This document shows positions 9,396-16,291 of a DNA stretch of 64,000 bases, in pieces. Below the pieces are notes generated by a model. It was given only the letters and a program-made list of their open reading frames with translations. It was not told the DNA's origin and made no database searches. This stretch comes from Oryzisolibacter propanilivorax. Its GTDB lineage: Bacteria; Pseudomonadota; Gammaproteobacteria; Burkholderiales; Burkholderiaceae_C. A program made the translations under genes and the position numbers. Numbering within the stretch: position 1 is the stretch's first letter; every line of letters begins with the position of its first letter. The DNA lies in contig NZ_FNHP01000005.1 of assembly GCF_900103645.1 (NCBI RefSeq), positions 248,001-312,000 on the forward strand. The letters run 5' to 3'.

Positions 9396-9827
9396 ATGCC
9401 TGCCGCCGTCCTGCTGTGTTTGGTCATCGCCGTCGGCGATGGCGACTCGCTGTCGGCGCGCTGCGACGCCAGCCAGCGGCCGCTGCAGGTGCGCCTTGCC
9501 ACCATCGACGCCCCCGAGCTGCGCCAGGCCTTTGGCCAGGCAGCGCGCAGCGGCCTGCAGGGCCTGTGCCTGCACCAGCGCGCGCAGATGCACACCCTGG
9601 GGCACGACGCCTACGGCCGCACGCTGGCCCATGTGCGCTGCCGTGGCCAGGACGCGGCGGCTGCGCAGGTGGGCGCCGGCCTGGCCTGGGTACCGTCGCG
9701 GCAGGCTGCCAGCCAGCCGCAGCTGTACCGGCTGCAGCAGCAGGCGCGCGCCAGCGGTGCCGGCCTGTGGGCGCAAAGGCGTCCGATGCCGCCATGGGAC
9801 TATCGGCGCCGCCACGGGCAGCCCTGA
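9396..9827 (+). CDS. Thermonuclease-family (SNase-like) protein
   Basis: 143 residues. An N-terminal hydrophobic stretch (MPAAVLLCLVIAVGDGDSL) merges into the first strand of the staphylococcal-nuclease fold, so it may be exported, although the signal region is short. Recognisable elements are VGDGDSLSARC, VRLATIDAPELRQAFGQAA (Arg/Asp/Glu of the active region), DAYGRTLAHVRC and GLAWV. In SNase the catalytic residues are Arg35, Glu43 and Arg87; the R..IDAPE and YGRTLA blocks supply the equivalents. Probably a secreted or periplasmic DNA/RNA endonuclease. It stands alone between divergent transporter genes. Confidence 0.78.
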   Translation: MPAAVLLCLVIAVGDGDSLSARCDASQRPLQVRLATIDAPELRQAFGQAARSGLQGLCLHQRAQMHTLGHDAYGRTLAHVRCRGQDAAAAQVGAGLAWVPSRQAASQPQLYRLQQQARASGAGLWAQRRPMPPWDYRRRHGQP

Positions 9828-9874
9828 AGGCCGGGCGCTAGCATCGCGCCTTCTCGCCCTGCCTGCCCGCCGCC

Positions 9875-11164
9875 GTGGATTCCTCGCCTCCCCCTTCGTC
9901 CCCTTCCTCCGCATCGCCCGCTGCCGCGCCGCCGGGCACCAGCACCAGCGTCTATCGCCACGGTGGCTTCCTGTCGTTCCTGACGGCGCGCCTGGTGGCG
10001 GTCATCGCCACCCAGGTGCAGGCGGTGGTAGTGGCTTGGCAGGTCTATGACCTGACGCGCCAGCCGCTGGCGCTGGCCTGGGTCGGGCTGGCGCAGTTCT
10101 TGCCGATGCTGGTGCTGTTGCTGCCGGCCGGCGATCTGATCGACCGCGTCTCGCGCAAGCCCATCCTGGCGTGCAGCTGGGCCTTGGGTGCGGTGTGCAG
10201 CGCACTGCTGTGGTGGTTGTCGGGGCATGGCCACGCGGGGGTGAACGGCATCTACGCGGTGCTGGTGCTGTTCGGCTGCTCGCGCGCGTTCTCCGGCCCG
10301 GCGCTGCAAAGCCTGCTGCCGCAGATCGTGCCGCGCGCGCAACTGGCGCAGGCCGTGGCGGCCAACAGCATGCTGATGCGCGGTGCCGCCATCGGGGGGC
10401 CATTCGTTGGCGGCGTGCTGTATGCGCTGGGCGGCGGCGAGCTGACCTATGCGCTGTGCGCCGTGTGCTTCGCCCTGGGCACGCTGCTGCTGGCGCGGGT
10501 GGCGGTGGCCTACGCCGCGCCGCGGCCGCAGCACCCGGCGCCGATGTGGCAGCGCTTCGGCGCGGGCATCGGCTTCATCCGCTCGCGTCCGATCGTGCTG
10601 GGCACCATCTCGCTGGACCTGTTCGCCGTGCTGCTGGGCGGTGTGGTGGCGCTGCTGCCGATCTACGCACAGGAGGTGCTGCACGTCGGCCCGCAGGGCC
10701 TGGGCGCGCTGCGCAGCGCCATGGCCATCGGCGAGGTGGGCGCCGGGCTGTACCTGAGCCTGCGACCCTTCGACCGGCACGTGGGGCGCACCATGTTCGC
10801 GGCGGTGGCGGTGTTCGGCGTGGCCAACCTGGTGTTCTCGCTGTCCACGCTGTTCTGGCTGTCGTTCGCGGCGCTGCTGGTGGCGGGGGCGGCGGACATG
10901 GTCAGCGTCTACATCCGCGGCGCGCTGGTGCAGTTCTCGACGCCCGACGAGATGCGCGGGCGGGTGAACGCGGTGAACATGCTGTTCATCGGCTCGTCCA
11001 ACGAGCTGGGCGAGTTCCGCGCGGGGACCAGCGCTGCGTGGCTGGGGGCGGTGCCGGCGGCGGTGCTGGGCAGTGTGTGCACGCTGGCGGTGGTGGCGGG
11101 GTGGATGGCGTGGTTCCGGCCGCTGCGGGAGGTGGATCGGTTCGAGGATGCGACGGGGGGGTAG
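9875..11164 (+). CDS. MFS exporter, EntS/DHA3-like
   Basis: 429 residues with a GTG start; after a Ser/Pro-rich cytoplasmic leader of about 30 residues come twelve predicted helices. FLTARLVAVIATQVQAVVVAWQVYDLTRQPLALAWVGLAQFLP at the start and DRVSRKPILACSW (the loop 2-3 motif) resemble enterobactin exporter EntS and the macrolide exporter family DHA3. SMLMRGAAIGGPFVGGVLYALGG and FSTPDEMRGRVNAVNMLFIGSSNELGEF are also typical. The substrate is not evident; no siderophore genes are adjacent. The stop codon TAG lies immediately before a copy of the palindromic element. Confidence 0.82.
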   Translation: MDSSPPPSSPSSASPAAAPPGTSTSVYRHGGFLSFLTARLVAVIATQVQAVVVAWQVYDLTRQPLALAWVGLAQFLPMLVLLLPAGDLIDRVSRKPILACSWALGAVCSALLWWLSGHGHAGVNGIYAVLVLFGCSRAFSGPALQSLLPQIVPRAQLAQAVAANSMLMRGAAIGGPFVGGVLYALGGGELTYALCAVCFALGTLLLARVAVAYAAPRPQHPAPMWQRFGAGIGFIRSRPIVLGTISLDLFAVLLGGVVALLPIYAQEVLHVGPQGLGALRSAMAIGEVGAGLYLSLRPFDRHVGRTMFAAVAVFGVANLVFSLSTLFWLSFAALLVAGAADMVSVYIRGALVQFSTPDEMRGRVNAVNMLFIGSSNELGEFRAGTSAAWLGAVPAAVLGSVCTLAVVAGWMAWFRPLREVDRFEDATGG

Positions 11165-11170
11165 TTTTTT

Positions 11171-11218
11171 TGATAGCTGCTCGGCCTTTATTGATATGGG
11201 CTTGGGGCTGTTTTGATT
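11171..11218 (+). repeat. Palindromic intergenic element, copy 2 (left arm of a giant hairpin)
   Basis: GATAGCTGCTCGGCC..TATGGGCTTGGGGCTGTTTTGATT. Together with the opposite-orientation copy at 11279-11336 it forms an imperfect inverted repeat with arms of about 47 bp and a 60-base spacer, placed between the convergent MFS gene and ddh, where it probably terminates both. Confidence 0.85.
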
Positions 11219-11278
11219 AGTGTTCTGGTTTTGAGTGTGGGGGCCGGGACTCGCCCCGGCAATCAAAGCCAAAACAAC

Positions 11279-11336
11279 AATCAAAACAGCCTCAAGCCCA
11301 TATAAACAAAGGGCCGGAAGCTATCGAAACTACAGC
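11279..11336 (-). repeat. Palindromic intergenic element, copy 3 (right arm)
   Basis: Reverse-complement partner of copy 2. On the minus strand it reads TGCTGTAGTTTCGATAGCTTCCGGCCC..ATGGGCTTGAGGCTGTTTTGATT. Its first bases coincide with the last two codons and the stop of ddh (LL-stop), so the end of the coding sequence lies inside the element. Confidence 0.85.
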
Positions 11337-12337
11337 AAATCCGCCCGCAACTCCTGCGCACTGCGGGGCGACAGCAGCCCCGGCGCCACGTCGAACACCG
11401 TCTTGCACCCGTACTGCCGCGCCACCCGCATGCGGTGCACCGCCCGCGCATACGCCACCAGCACACTGGCGGTGAACTCTGGGTTGCTGTCCAGCTGCAG
11501 CCGGTACTCGACGACCTGCGACACGCCGTCGCTGGTGCTGCCGCTGCGGATGACGAAGCCGCCATGCGGCATCGCCGTGTGGTCGCGCGCCAGTTCCTCG
11601 GCGCTGATGAAGTGCACCGTGGTGTCGTACTGGTCAAAGTAGTGCGGCATCTCGACGATGCTGCGGCGCACGGCGTCGGCGTCGGCGCCTTCGGCCAGGA
11701 CCACATGGCACTCGCGGCGGTGCTTCTGGCGCGTGGTCAGATCAGGCCGGGTGCCGCTGCGCACCTGCTCGACGGCCTCGTCGACAGGAATGGTGTACTG
11801 CACGCCGCCGGCCACACCGGGCACGCGGCGGATGGCGTCGGAATGGCCCTGGCTCAGGCCCTTGCCCCAGAAGGTGTAGGTCACGCCATCGGGCAGCAGC
11901 GCCTCGCCCATCAGGCGGTTCAGCGAGAACATGCCCGGGTCCCAGCCGGCCGAGATCAGCGCCGTGGTCTGGCCGCCCTGGGCGGCGGCATCGACGGCGG
12001 CGAAGTGCTCGGGGATGCGGGCATGGGTGTCGAAGCTGTCCACCAGGCTGAACTGCGCCGCCAGCTGCGGGCTTTGCACGGGCAGGTCGTCCTTGGAGCC
12101 GCCGCACAGGATCAGCACGTCCACGCGGTCCTGGTGCTGCGCCAGCGCGTCCATGCGGTGCACGGGCGTGCCGGCGTGCAGCGGCTGCAGCTGCGCCGGG
12201 TCGCGCCGGGTGTAGATGCCGACGACCTGCAGGTCGGGGTTCTTGGCGATGGCCGCCTCGACGCCCCGGCCCAGGTTGCCGTAGCCGACGATGCCGATGC
12301 GGATCGGGGAAGTGCTGCTGCTGTGTGCTTGTGCCAT
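11330..12337 (-). CDS. ddh: meso-Diaminopimelate D-dehydrogenase
   Basis: 335 residues. NADPH-dependent enzyme that forms meso-diaminopimelate from tetrahydrodipicolinate and ammonia in one step, bypassing the succinylase branch of lysine and peptidoglycan-precursor synthesis. The Rossmann motif is IGIVGYGNLGRGVE (about 13-26); GIYTRRDP, CGGSKDDLPVQSPQLA, VDSFDTHARIPEH, ISAGWDPGMFSLNR (the signature Trp-Asp-Pro-Gly-Met-Phe loop) and WGKGLSQGHSDAIRRV are all diagnostic. It stands alone, and its last codons run into a palindromic element. Ddh is patchy in Proteobacteria, which most often rely on the succinylase route, so gain by transfer is possible; its composition nevertheless matches the neighbours. 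Confidence 0.93.
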   Translation of the reverse strand: MAQAHSSSTSPIRIGIVGYGNLGRGVEAAIAKNPDLQVVGIYTRRDPAQLQPLHAGTPVHRMDALAQHQDRVDVLILCGGSKDDLPVQSPQLAAQFSLVDSFDTHARIPEHFAAVDAAAQGGQTTALISAGWDPGMFSLNRLMGEALLPDGVTYTFWGKGLSQGHSDAIRRVPGVAGGVQYTIPVDEAVEQVRSGTRPDLTTRQKHRRECHVVLAEGADADAVRRSIVEMPHYFDQYDTTVHFISAEELARDHTAMPHGGFVIRSGSTSDGVSQVVEYRLQLDSNPEFTASVLVAYARAVHRMRVARQYGCKTVFDVAPGLLSPRSAQELRADLL

Positions 12338-12467
12338 TGGAGGGTGGTGCCGCTGCCCGGGGGCAGCAGGAAAGAGTGAAACGAAAAAAGAAAACTGCTT
12401 GGCCCGGGTCCATCACCAGCCCGACCGCGCAGACAAAAAAATCATAGCTGCATGCCGGCAGCGCGGT

Positions 12468-13397
12468 TCAGCAGGCCTGGAAGCTGCCCGACAGCAACTC
12501 AGGCAGGCGCGCCGCGTCCATACGAAAGCCGCAGGCCTGGGCATGCCCGCCGCCGCCCATGCTGACGGCCAGCGGCGAGCAGTCGTAGCCGCGCTGCGAG
12601 CGCAGACCGACCTTGACCTGGCCCTCGCTGCCCACGGCCCACATCAGCGCGAAGCTGCCGCTCTCGCGCGACAGCAGCTCGCCCACCAAGCTATGGAAGG
12701 CGCCGGGCGCGTTCACCATCAGCCCGGCCTCGCCGTTGAACACCAGCGGCCGCGCGCCGCGCGCCACGTCCTGCGCCAGGTGGCGAAACTTCTCGTCCAT
12801 GGCCTGGCCGCGCGCCACGAAGGCCTGCACCTGGGTGGCGTCGAAATCGGCGATGGCGCTCCAGCGGTCGAAGTCGAAAGGCTCCATGTCCAGCGCGGCG
12901 ACGAAGCCGGCGGTCTCGGGGTGCTGCCAGCGCCACAGGTCGCGGTCCTCGACGAAGCGCACCAAGTCGGGCGGCGGCACATCGGGGAAGAAATAGTCCC
13001 AGGCCAGCCGCGCGCCGGACTTGTCCATGTCGAAATGCACCGCGCCGCAGCGGCACTCGAAGCCGGCCAGCTGTGCGGCGGCGCTTTTGTGGTGATCCAG
13101 CAACAGCAGCCGCGCGGCCTGGGCGTCGATCTGCGCCAGCAGGTCGGGCGCAAAGGCGAAGTCCAGCACATACACCTGGCGCCCCGTCAGCGGCGGCAGG
13201 TCCTGCAGGCCCGACACCTGGCCATGCGACAGGCCGATGCACTCCACCGCCCCGCCATAGAAGCGCCACGCCGCCAGCGCGGCGCCAAAGCCGTCGGCGC
13301 AGCGGCCGTGGTACAGCACCAGCGGCTGAGGATCGTCAACGGAAGGGGGGGCCAGCAGGGACAGCGGCAGCAGGGTGGAGCGTGGGGACAGCGTCAT
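12468..13397 (-). CDS. DHH-family phosphoesterase
   Basis: 309 residues from the ATG at 13395-13397; an upstream extension is Ala/Arg-rich and unlikely. The N-terminal DHH domain has LYHGRCADGFGAALAAW and VYVLDFAFAP, then the signature LLLDHHKSA. The C-terminal DHHA1-type motif is MGGGGHAQACGFRM. Such stand-alone proteins are Mn-dependent phosphoesterases related to RecJ, NrnA and cyclic-dinucleotide phosphodiesterases. Lack of a RecJ OB domain, the short length and the FVEDRDLWRW motif place it with the small DHH proteins that hydrolyse nanoRNA, pAp or similar; the exact substrate cannot be read from sequence. Confidence 0.85.
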   Translation of the reverse strand: MTLSPRSTLLPLSLLAPPSVDDPQPLVLYHGRCADGFGAALAAWRFYGGAVECIGLSHGQVSGLQDLPPLTGRQVYVLDFAFAPDLLAQIDAQAARLLLLDHHKSAAAQLAGFECRCGAVHFDMDKSGARLAWDYFFPDVPPPDLVRFVEDRDLWRWQHPETAGFVAALDMEPFDFDRWSAIADFDATQVQAFVARGQAMDEKFRHLAQDVARGARPLVFNGEAGLMVNAPGAFHSLVGELLSRESGSFALMWAVGSEGQVKVGLRSQRGYDCSPLAVSMGGGGHAQACGFRMDAARLPELLSGSFQAC

Positions 13398-13640
13398 GCG
13401 CGCGGATTGTGCTGCAGCCCTGGCAGCCCGCGCCGCCGTGGGTGAACGCGGCAATGCGCCCGGCTCCTACAGCCGGTTACACGTCCCGCTCCGAAGATGG
13501 CCGGGCCGGTGCACTGCGCGACGGCCCATGACCAGCAGGATCACGATGCGCCATGCCTTCCCATCCAATACTCTGCAGACACCTGCCGGCGCCCGCCGCC
13601 GCGCCTTGCGACGACGGGCGGCATTGCAAGCGACCGGCGT

Positions 13641-13913
13641 TCAGGGCGTCACCACGATGCGGCTGCGCGGCCTGGCCTGCGGCTCGCGCGTCCACTTGCG
13701 CAGCCCGTCGCGCCCGGCGGCCGAGCGCGCCAGCAGCGCCCCGCCCACCACCGCGTGCAGCACCGATCGGGTACGCGAGGAGGTGAGGAAGGCACAGGCG
13801 ATCAGCCCCACCCCCGTCAGCAGGGCGATCTCGTGCTCGAACGGGGCGCTTTCGCGGGCATCGTCGTAGGCGATGACATCCCGCACGGTTTCACGCACAT
13901 CGGAGGTGTTCAT
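13641..13913 (-). CDS. Small membrane protein, YgaP/cyclase-associated TM module
   Basis: 90 residues starting MNTSDVRETVRD, with GGAAG-like GGAAG (complement side) about 7 bases before the ATG. It has two hydrophobic segments (ALLTGVGLIACAFL and VLHAVVGGALLARSA) followed by a basic tail (RDGLRKWTREPQARPRSR). The pattern resembles the short membrane module found in front of polyketide cyclase/SRPBCC proteins and in YgaP-like proteins, but I do not recognise a named family with confidence. Function unknown. Confidence 0.6.
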   Translation of the reverse strand: MNTSDVRETVRDVIAYDDARESAPFEHEIALLTGVGLIACAFLTSSRTRSVLHAVVGGALLARSAAGRDGLRKWTREPQARPRSRIVVTP

Positions 13914-14116
13914 GTCAGAGCTTCCTTTGATTCAGGTGCAGGCCGCGCACCGCGCGCGGCCCGGGGCTGCAAGCCCGGCCCCTGACCGTAGGACCGCGCT
14001 CGGCAGCCCCGCGCCATCGGTCAGGCACTGGCGTTGTAGGAATGCCGCGCACTCTTTCATGACTGGATGCATATCCAGTTACCATCCACTCCCATCCTGA
14101 TTTGGAGGCTTTCATC

Positions 14117-14410
14117 ATGGGAATCGACCAGATCGCCATGGCCTTGCTCGGCGCCTGTGCCGCGTGGCTGTCGCAGGCCCGCACGGTGCGCGCGCGCCGC
14201 TGGGCCTGTGTCCTGGGGCTGCTGGGCCAGCCCTTTTGGTTCTACGTCTTCTGGTCTACGCAGCAGTGGGGCCTGCTGGTCGTCGCCGGGCTGTACTTGT
14301 GCGCCTGGCTGCGCGGGCTGTGGGTGTACTGGCTGGCGCCGCAGCCCGAGGGCGAGGTGCAAGGCTCGCGCCTGGGCACCATCCAGCTGACGCCGGGCAG
14401 CGGCCTGTAA
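14117..14410 (+). CDS. Small inner-membrane protein of unknown function
   Basis: 97 residues; the ATG at 14117 is preceded by GGAGG at 14104-14108 (8-base spacing), so it is preferred to a TTG five codons upstream. There are two to three hydrophobic stretches (IAMALLGACAAWLS, RRWACVLGLLGQPFWFYVFW, WGLLVVAGLYLCAWLRGLWVYWL), then a short hydrophilic tail. Trp-rich helices suggest a membrane role. Its stop codon directly abuts the GTG start of the next gene, so the two are translationally linked. I do not recognise the family. Confidence 0.65.
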   Translation: MGIDQIAMALLGACAAWLSQARTVRARRWACVLGLLGQPFWFYVFWSTQQWGLLVVAGLYLCAWLRGLWVYWLAPQPEGEVQGSRLGTIQLTPGSGL

Positions 14411-15196
14411 GTGGCAGCGCACGCGCCGCTGCCGCTGCTGTGGCAGGACGAGCACCTGGTGGCTGTGGCCAAGCCCGCTGGCTGGCTGGTGCACCGCACC
14501 GGCCTGGACGCGGGCGAGACGCGCTTCGTGCTGCAGGCGCTGCGCGACCAGCTGGGCCGCCATCTCTATCCCGTGCACCGGCTGGACAAGGGCACCTGCG
14601 GCGTGCTGGTGATGGCGCTGCACCCGGCGGCGGCGCGCGCGCTGTCCGAGTCCTTCGCCACGCAGGCGGTGGCCAAGCGCTACCTGGCGCTGGTGCGCGG
14701 CTGGGCTGCGCCACTGGTCGAGGTGGACCACCCCTTGCGCCCCGACGACGCACCGCCCGATGCTCCGGTGCAGGACGCGCGCACCCGCCTGCGCTGCCTG
14801 GCACGGCTGGAGCTGCCGGCGGCCAGCGACGCGCACTTCGCCACCACCCGCGCCTCGCTGGTGCAGGCCGAGCCCGCCACCGGCCGGCGCCACCAGATCC
14901 GCCGCCACCTCAAGCATGTCGCCCATCCCATCATCGGCGACGCCACCCACGGCAAGGGGCCGCTGAACCGCTGGTGGGCGCACCAGTTGGGCCAGGCCCG
15001 GCTGTGGCTGCATGCCTGGCAGCTGCAGCTGCCGCATCCTGTCGACGGCCGACTGCTAACGCTGGACAGCGGCCTGCGCTGGCCGCCGGACGGCGCTGCA
15101 CCGGCGCATGTGCAGGACTGGCAGCAAATCCTGAGCCTGCCATGGCAACCCACCGCCAGCGCGAACCCAACCGCGGGCCCCGCCATTTCTGCCTGA
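14411..15196 (+). CDS. truC: tRNA pseudouridine synthase, TruC-like (RluA family)
   Basis: 261 residues, GTG start immediately after the preceding stop codon. The opening LLWQDEHLVAVAKPAGWLVHRTGLDAGETRFVLQALRDQLG is characteristic of TruC, which makes pseudouridine 65 in tRNA-Ile and tRNA-Asp. The RluA-family catalytic block is YPVHRLDKGTCGVLVMA (about 55-71, catalytic Asp in HRLDK), followed by RYLALVRGW, the GRRHQIRRHLKHVAHPIIGD motif (about 158-177) and THGKGPLNRWWA, another TruC hallmark. A C-terminal tail of about 15 residues is unconserved. Confidence 0.88.
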   Translation: MAAHAPLPLLWQDEHLVAVAKPAGWLVHRTGLDAGETRFVLQALRDQLGRHLYPVHRLDKGTCGVLVMALHPAAARALSESFATQAVAKRYLALVRGWAAPLVEVDHPLRPDDAPPDAPVQDARTRLRCLARLELPAASDAHFATTRASLVQAEPATGRRHQIRRHLKHVAHPIIGDATHGKGPLNRWWAHQLGQARLWLHAWQLQLPHPVDGRLLTLDSGLRWPPDGAAPAHVQDWQQILSLPWQPTASANPTAGPAISA

Positions 15197-15227
15197 TCTG
15201 CGAGGCGCGCCCGCGCACGGCCTTCAA

Positions 15228-15280
15228 CTATCAAAATAATAGCTGCAGGCCCTTGTATATCATGGGCTGGAGGCATTTTT
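15228..15280 (+). repeat. Palindromic intergenic element, copy 4
   Basis: CTATCAAAATAATAGCTGCAGGCCC..ATGGGCTGGAGGCATTTTT. It lies 31 bases after the truC-like stop codon, ends in a T run, and is plausibly that gene's terminator. The remaining 175 bases up to the next gene show no other feature. Confidence 0.85.
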
Positions 15281-15454
15281 CTGCCACATCACCGGCGCCT
15301 GCCTGCGTGCGCCCCGTCCTACCCATGAATCCGGCCAGGACTGCCGGCACCGGCGCGCATCCGTGGCGAGACTGCGCCGCATGCCGTCAACCGCATCCAT
15401 CGTCCGCCACATGCGGCGCTTCTTCCCGGCCGCCCGCCGCGCCGGCCGACAGAC

Positions 15455-16027
15455 ATGAGCAGCTGGTGGGACCAAGCCCTGGCCACCGCCAGCCAGGAAT
15501 TCGCCAGCACCACCGACCCGGAGCTGGTCACGCGCGTCGTGCTGCGCCTGGGCGTGGCGGCGGTGCTGGGCGGCCTGCTGGGCTGGGAGCGCGAGCGCGC
15601 CGGCAAGGCCGCAGGGCTGCGTACGCACATGCTGGTGTCGATGGGCGCGGCGCTGTTCGTGCTGGCCGCCGAGCAGGCGGGCATCGAACCGGCCGACAAC
15701 AGCCGGGTGCTGCAGGGCGTGACCGCCGGCGTGGGCTTCCTGGGTGCGGGCACCATCCTCAAGCGCGAGGACCCGGACACCGTCAAGGGTCTGACCACCG
15801 CCGCCGGCATCTGGTTCACCGCCGCCATCGGCACCGCCGCCGGGCTGGGCCAGGAAGGCATGGCCCTGCTCAGCGGCCTGATGGGGCTGGTTGTGCTGTG
15901 GGCCATACCGCTGGCCCACCAGACGCTGGCGCCTGGCCATACCCCCAGCCCGGCGGCGGCACCGATCCGGCACGATCGCCAAGACCCACCCTTCCTGCCA
16001 CCCTCTTCACCACCCGCCGACCCATGA
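15455..16027 (+). CDS. mgtC: MgtC/SapB-family membrane protein
   Basis: 190 residues with four predicted helices in the conserved N-terminal domain: LGVAAVLGGLLGWERERAGKAAGLRTHMLVSMGAALF, then GVTAGVGFLGAGTILKRED and GLTTAAGIWFTAAIGTAAGLG, all MgtC signatures. MgtC proteins modulate F-type ATP synthase and help growth in low magnesium or inside host cells. The C-terminal ACT-like cytoplasmic domain of Salmonella MgtC is absent, replaced by a short Pro-rich tail, so this is the short SapB-type form. Its TGA overlaps the start of the next gene (ATGA), indicating coupled translation. Confidence 0.85.
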   Translation: MSSWWDQALATASQEFASTTDPELVTRVVLRLGVAAVLGGLLGWERERAGKAAGLRTHMLVSMGAALFVLAAEQAGIEPADNSRVLQGVTAGVGFLGAGTILKREDPDTVKGLTTAAGIWFTAAIGTAAGLGQEGMALLSGLMGLVVLWAIPLAHQTLAPGHTPSPAAAPIRHDRQDPPFLPPSSPPADP

Positions 16028-16272
16028 GCCAGCACGACACCACGCCTGCCCCGCGCCACGCCACCGTCCACGGCCACGTGACCTACCGCGTGGGCGACGG
16101 CCCGGACCTGCCCATCCCTGAAGGCCGGGTCGAGCTGCTGCCAGCACCCGACAGCGTCACGCTGAGCTGGACCGCCGCCAACGGCGCCGCCGGCCGCGCC
16201 GCGTTGCCGCGTTCGCAGTACGAGCAGTACGTGCAGCGCGGCGGCATCGTCCCGGACGACGGCCCGCATTGA
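16024..16272 (+). CDS. Small hypothetical protein downstream of mgtC
   Basis: 82 residues, starting at an ATG that overlaps the mgtC stop by four bases. The sequence (HATVHGHVTYRVGDGPDLPIPEGRVELLPAPDSVTLSWTAANGAAGRAALPRSQYEQYVQRGGIV) predicts a small beta-rich soluble protein without cysteines or membrane segments. I do not recognise a named family. The overlap argues that it is a real gene made together with MgtC. Confidence 0.65.
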   Translation: MSQHDTTPAPRHATVHGHVTYRVGDGPDLPIPEGRVELLPAPDSVTLSWTAANGAAGRAALPRSQYEQYVQRGGIVPDDGPH

Positions 16273-16291
16273 CCGCCCGGCGCGGGCTACC

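Noticed and set aside
12434-12462. AAAAAAATCATAGCTGCATGCCGGCAGCG upstream of the DHH gene's 3' side
   Set aside because: Resembles the first half of the palindromic element (ATAGCTGC..) but lacks the second arm; treated as a possible decayed copy, not counted.
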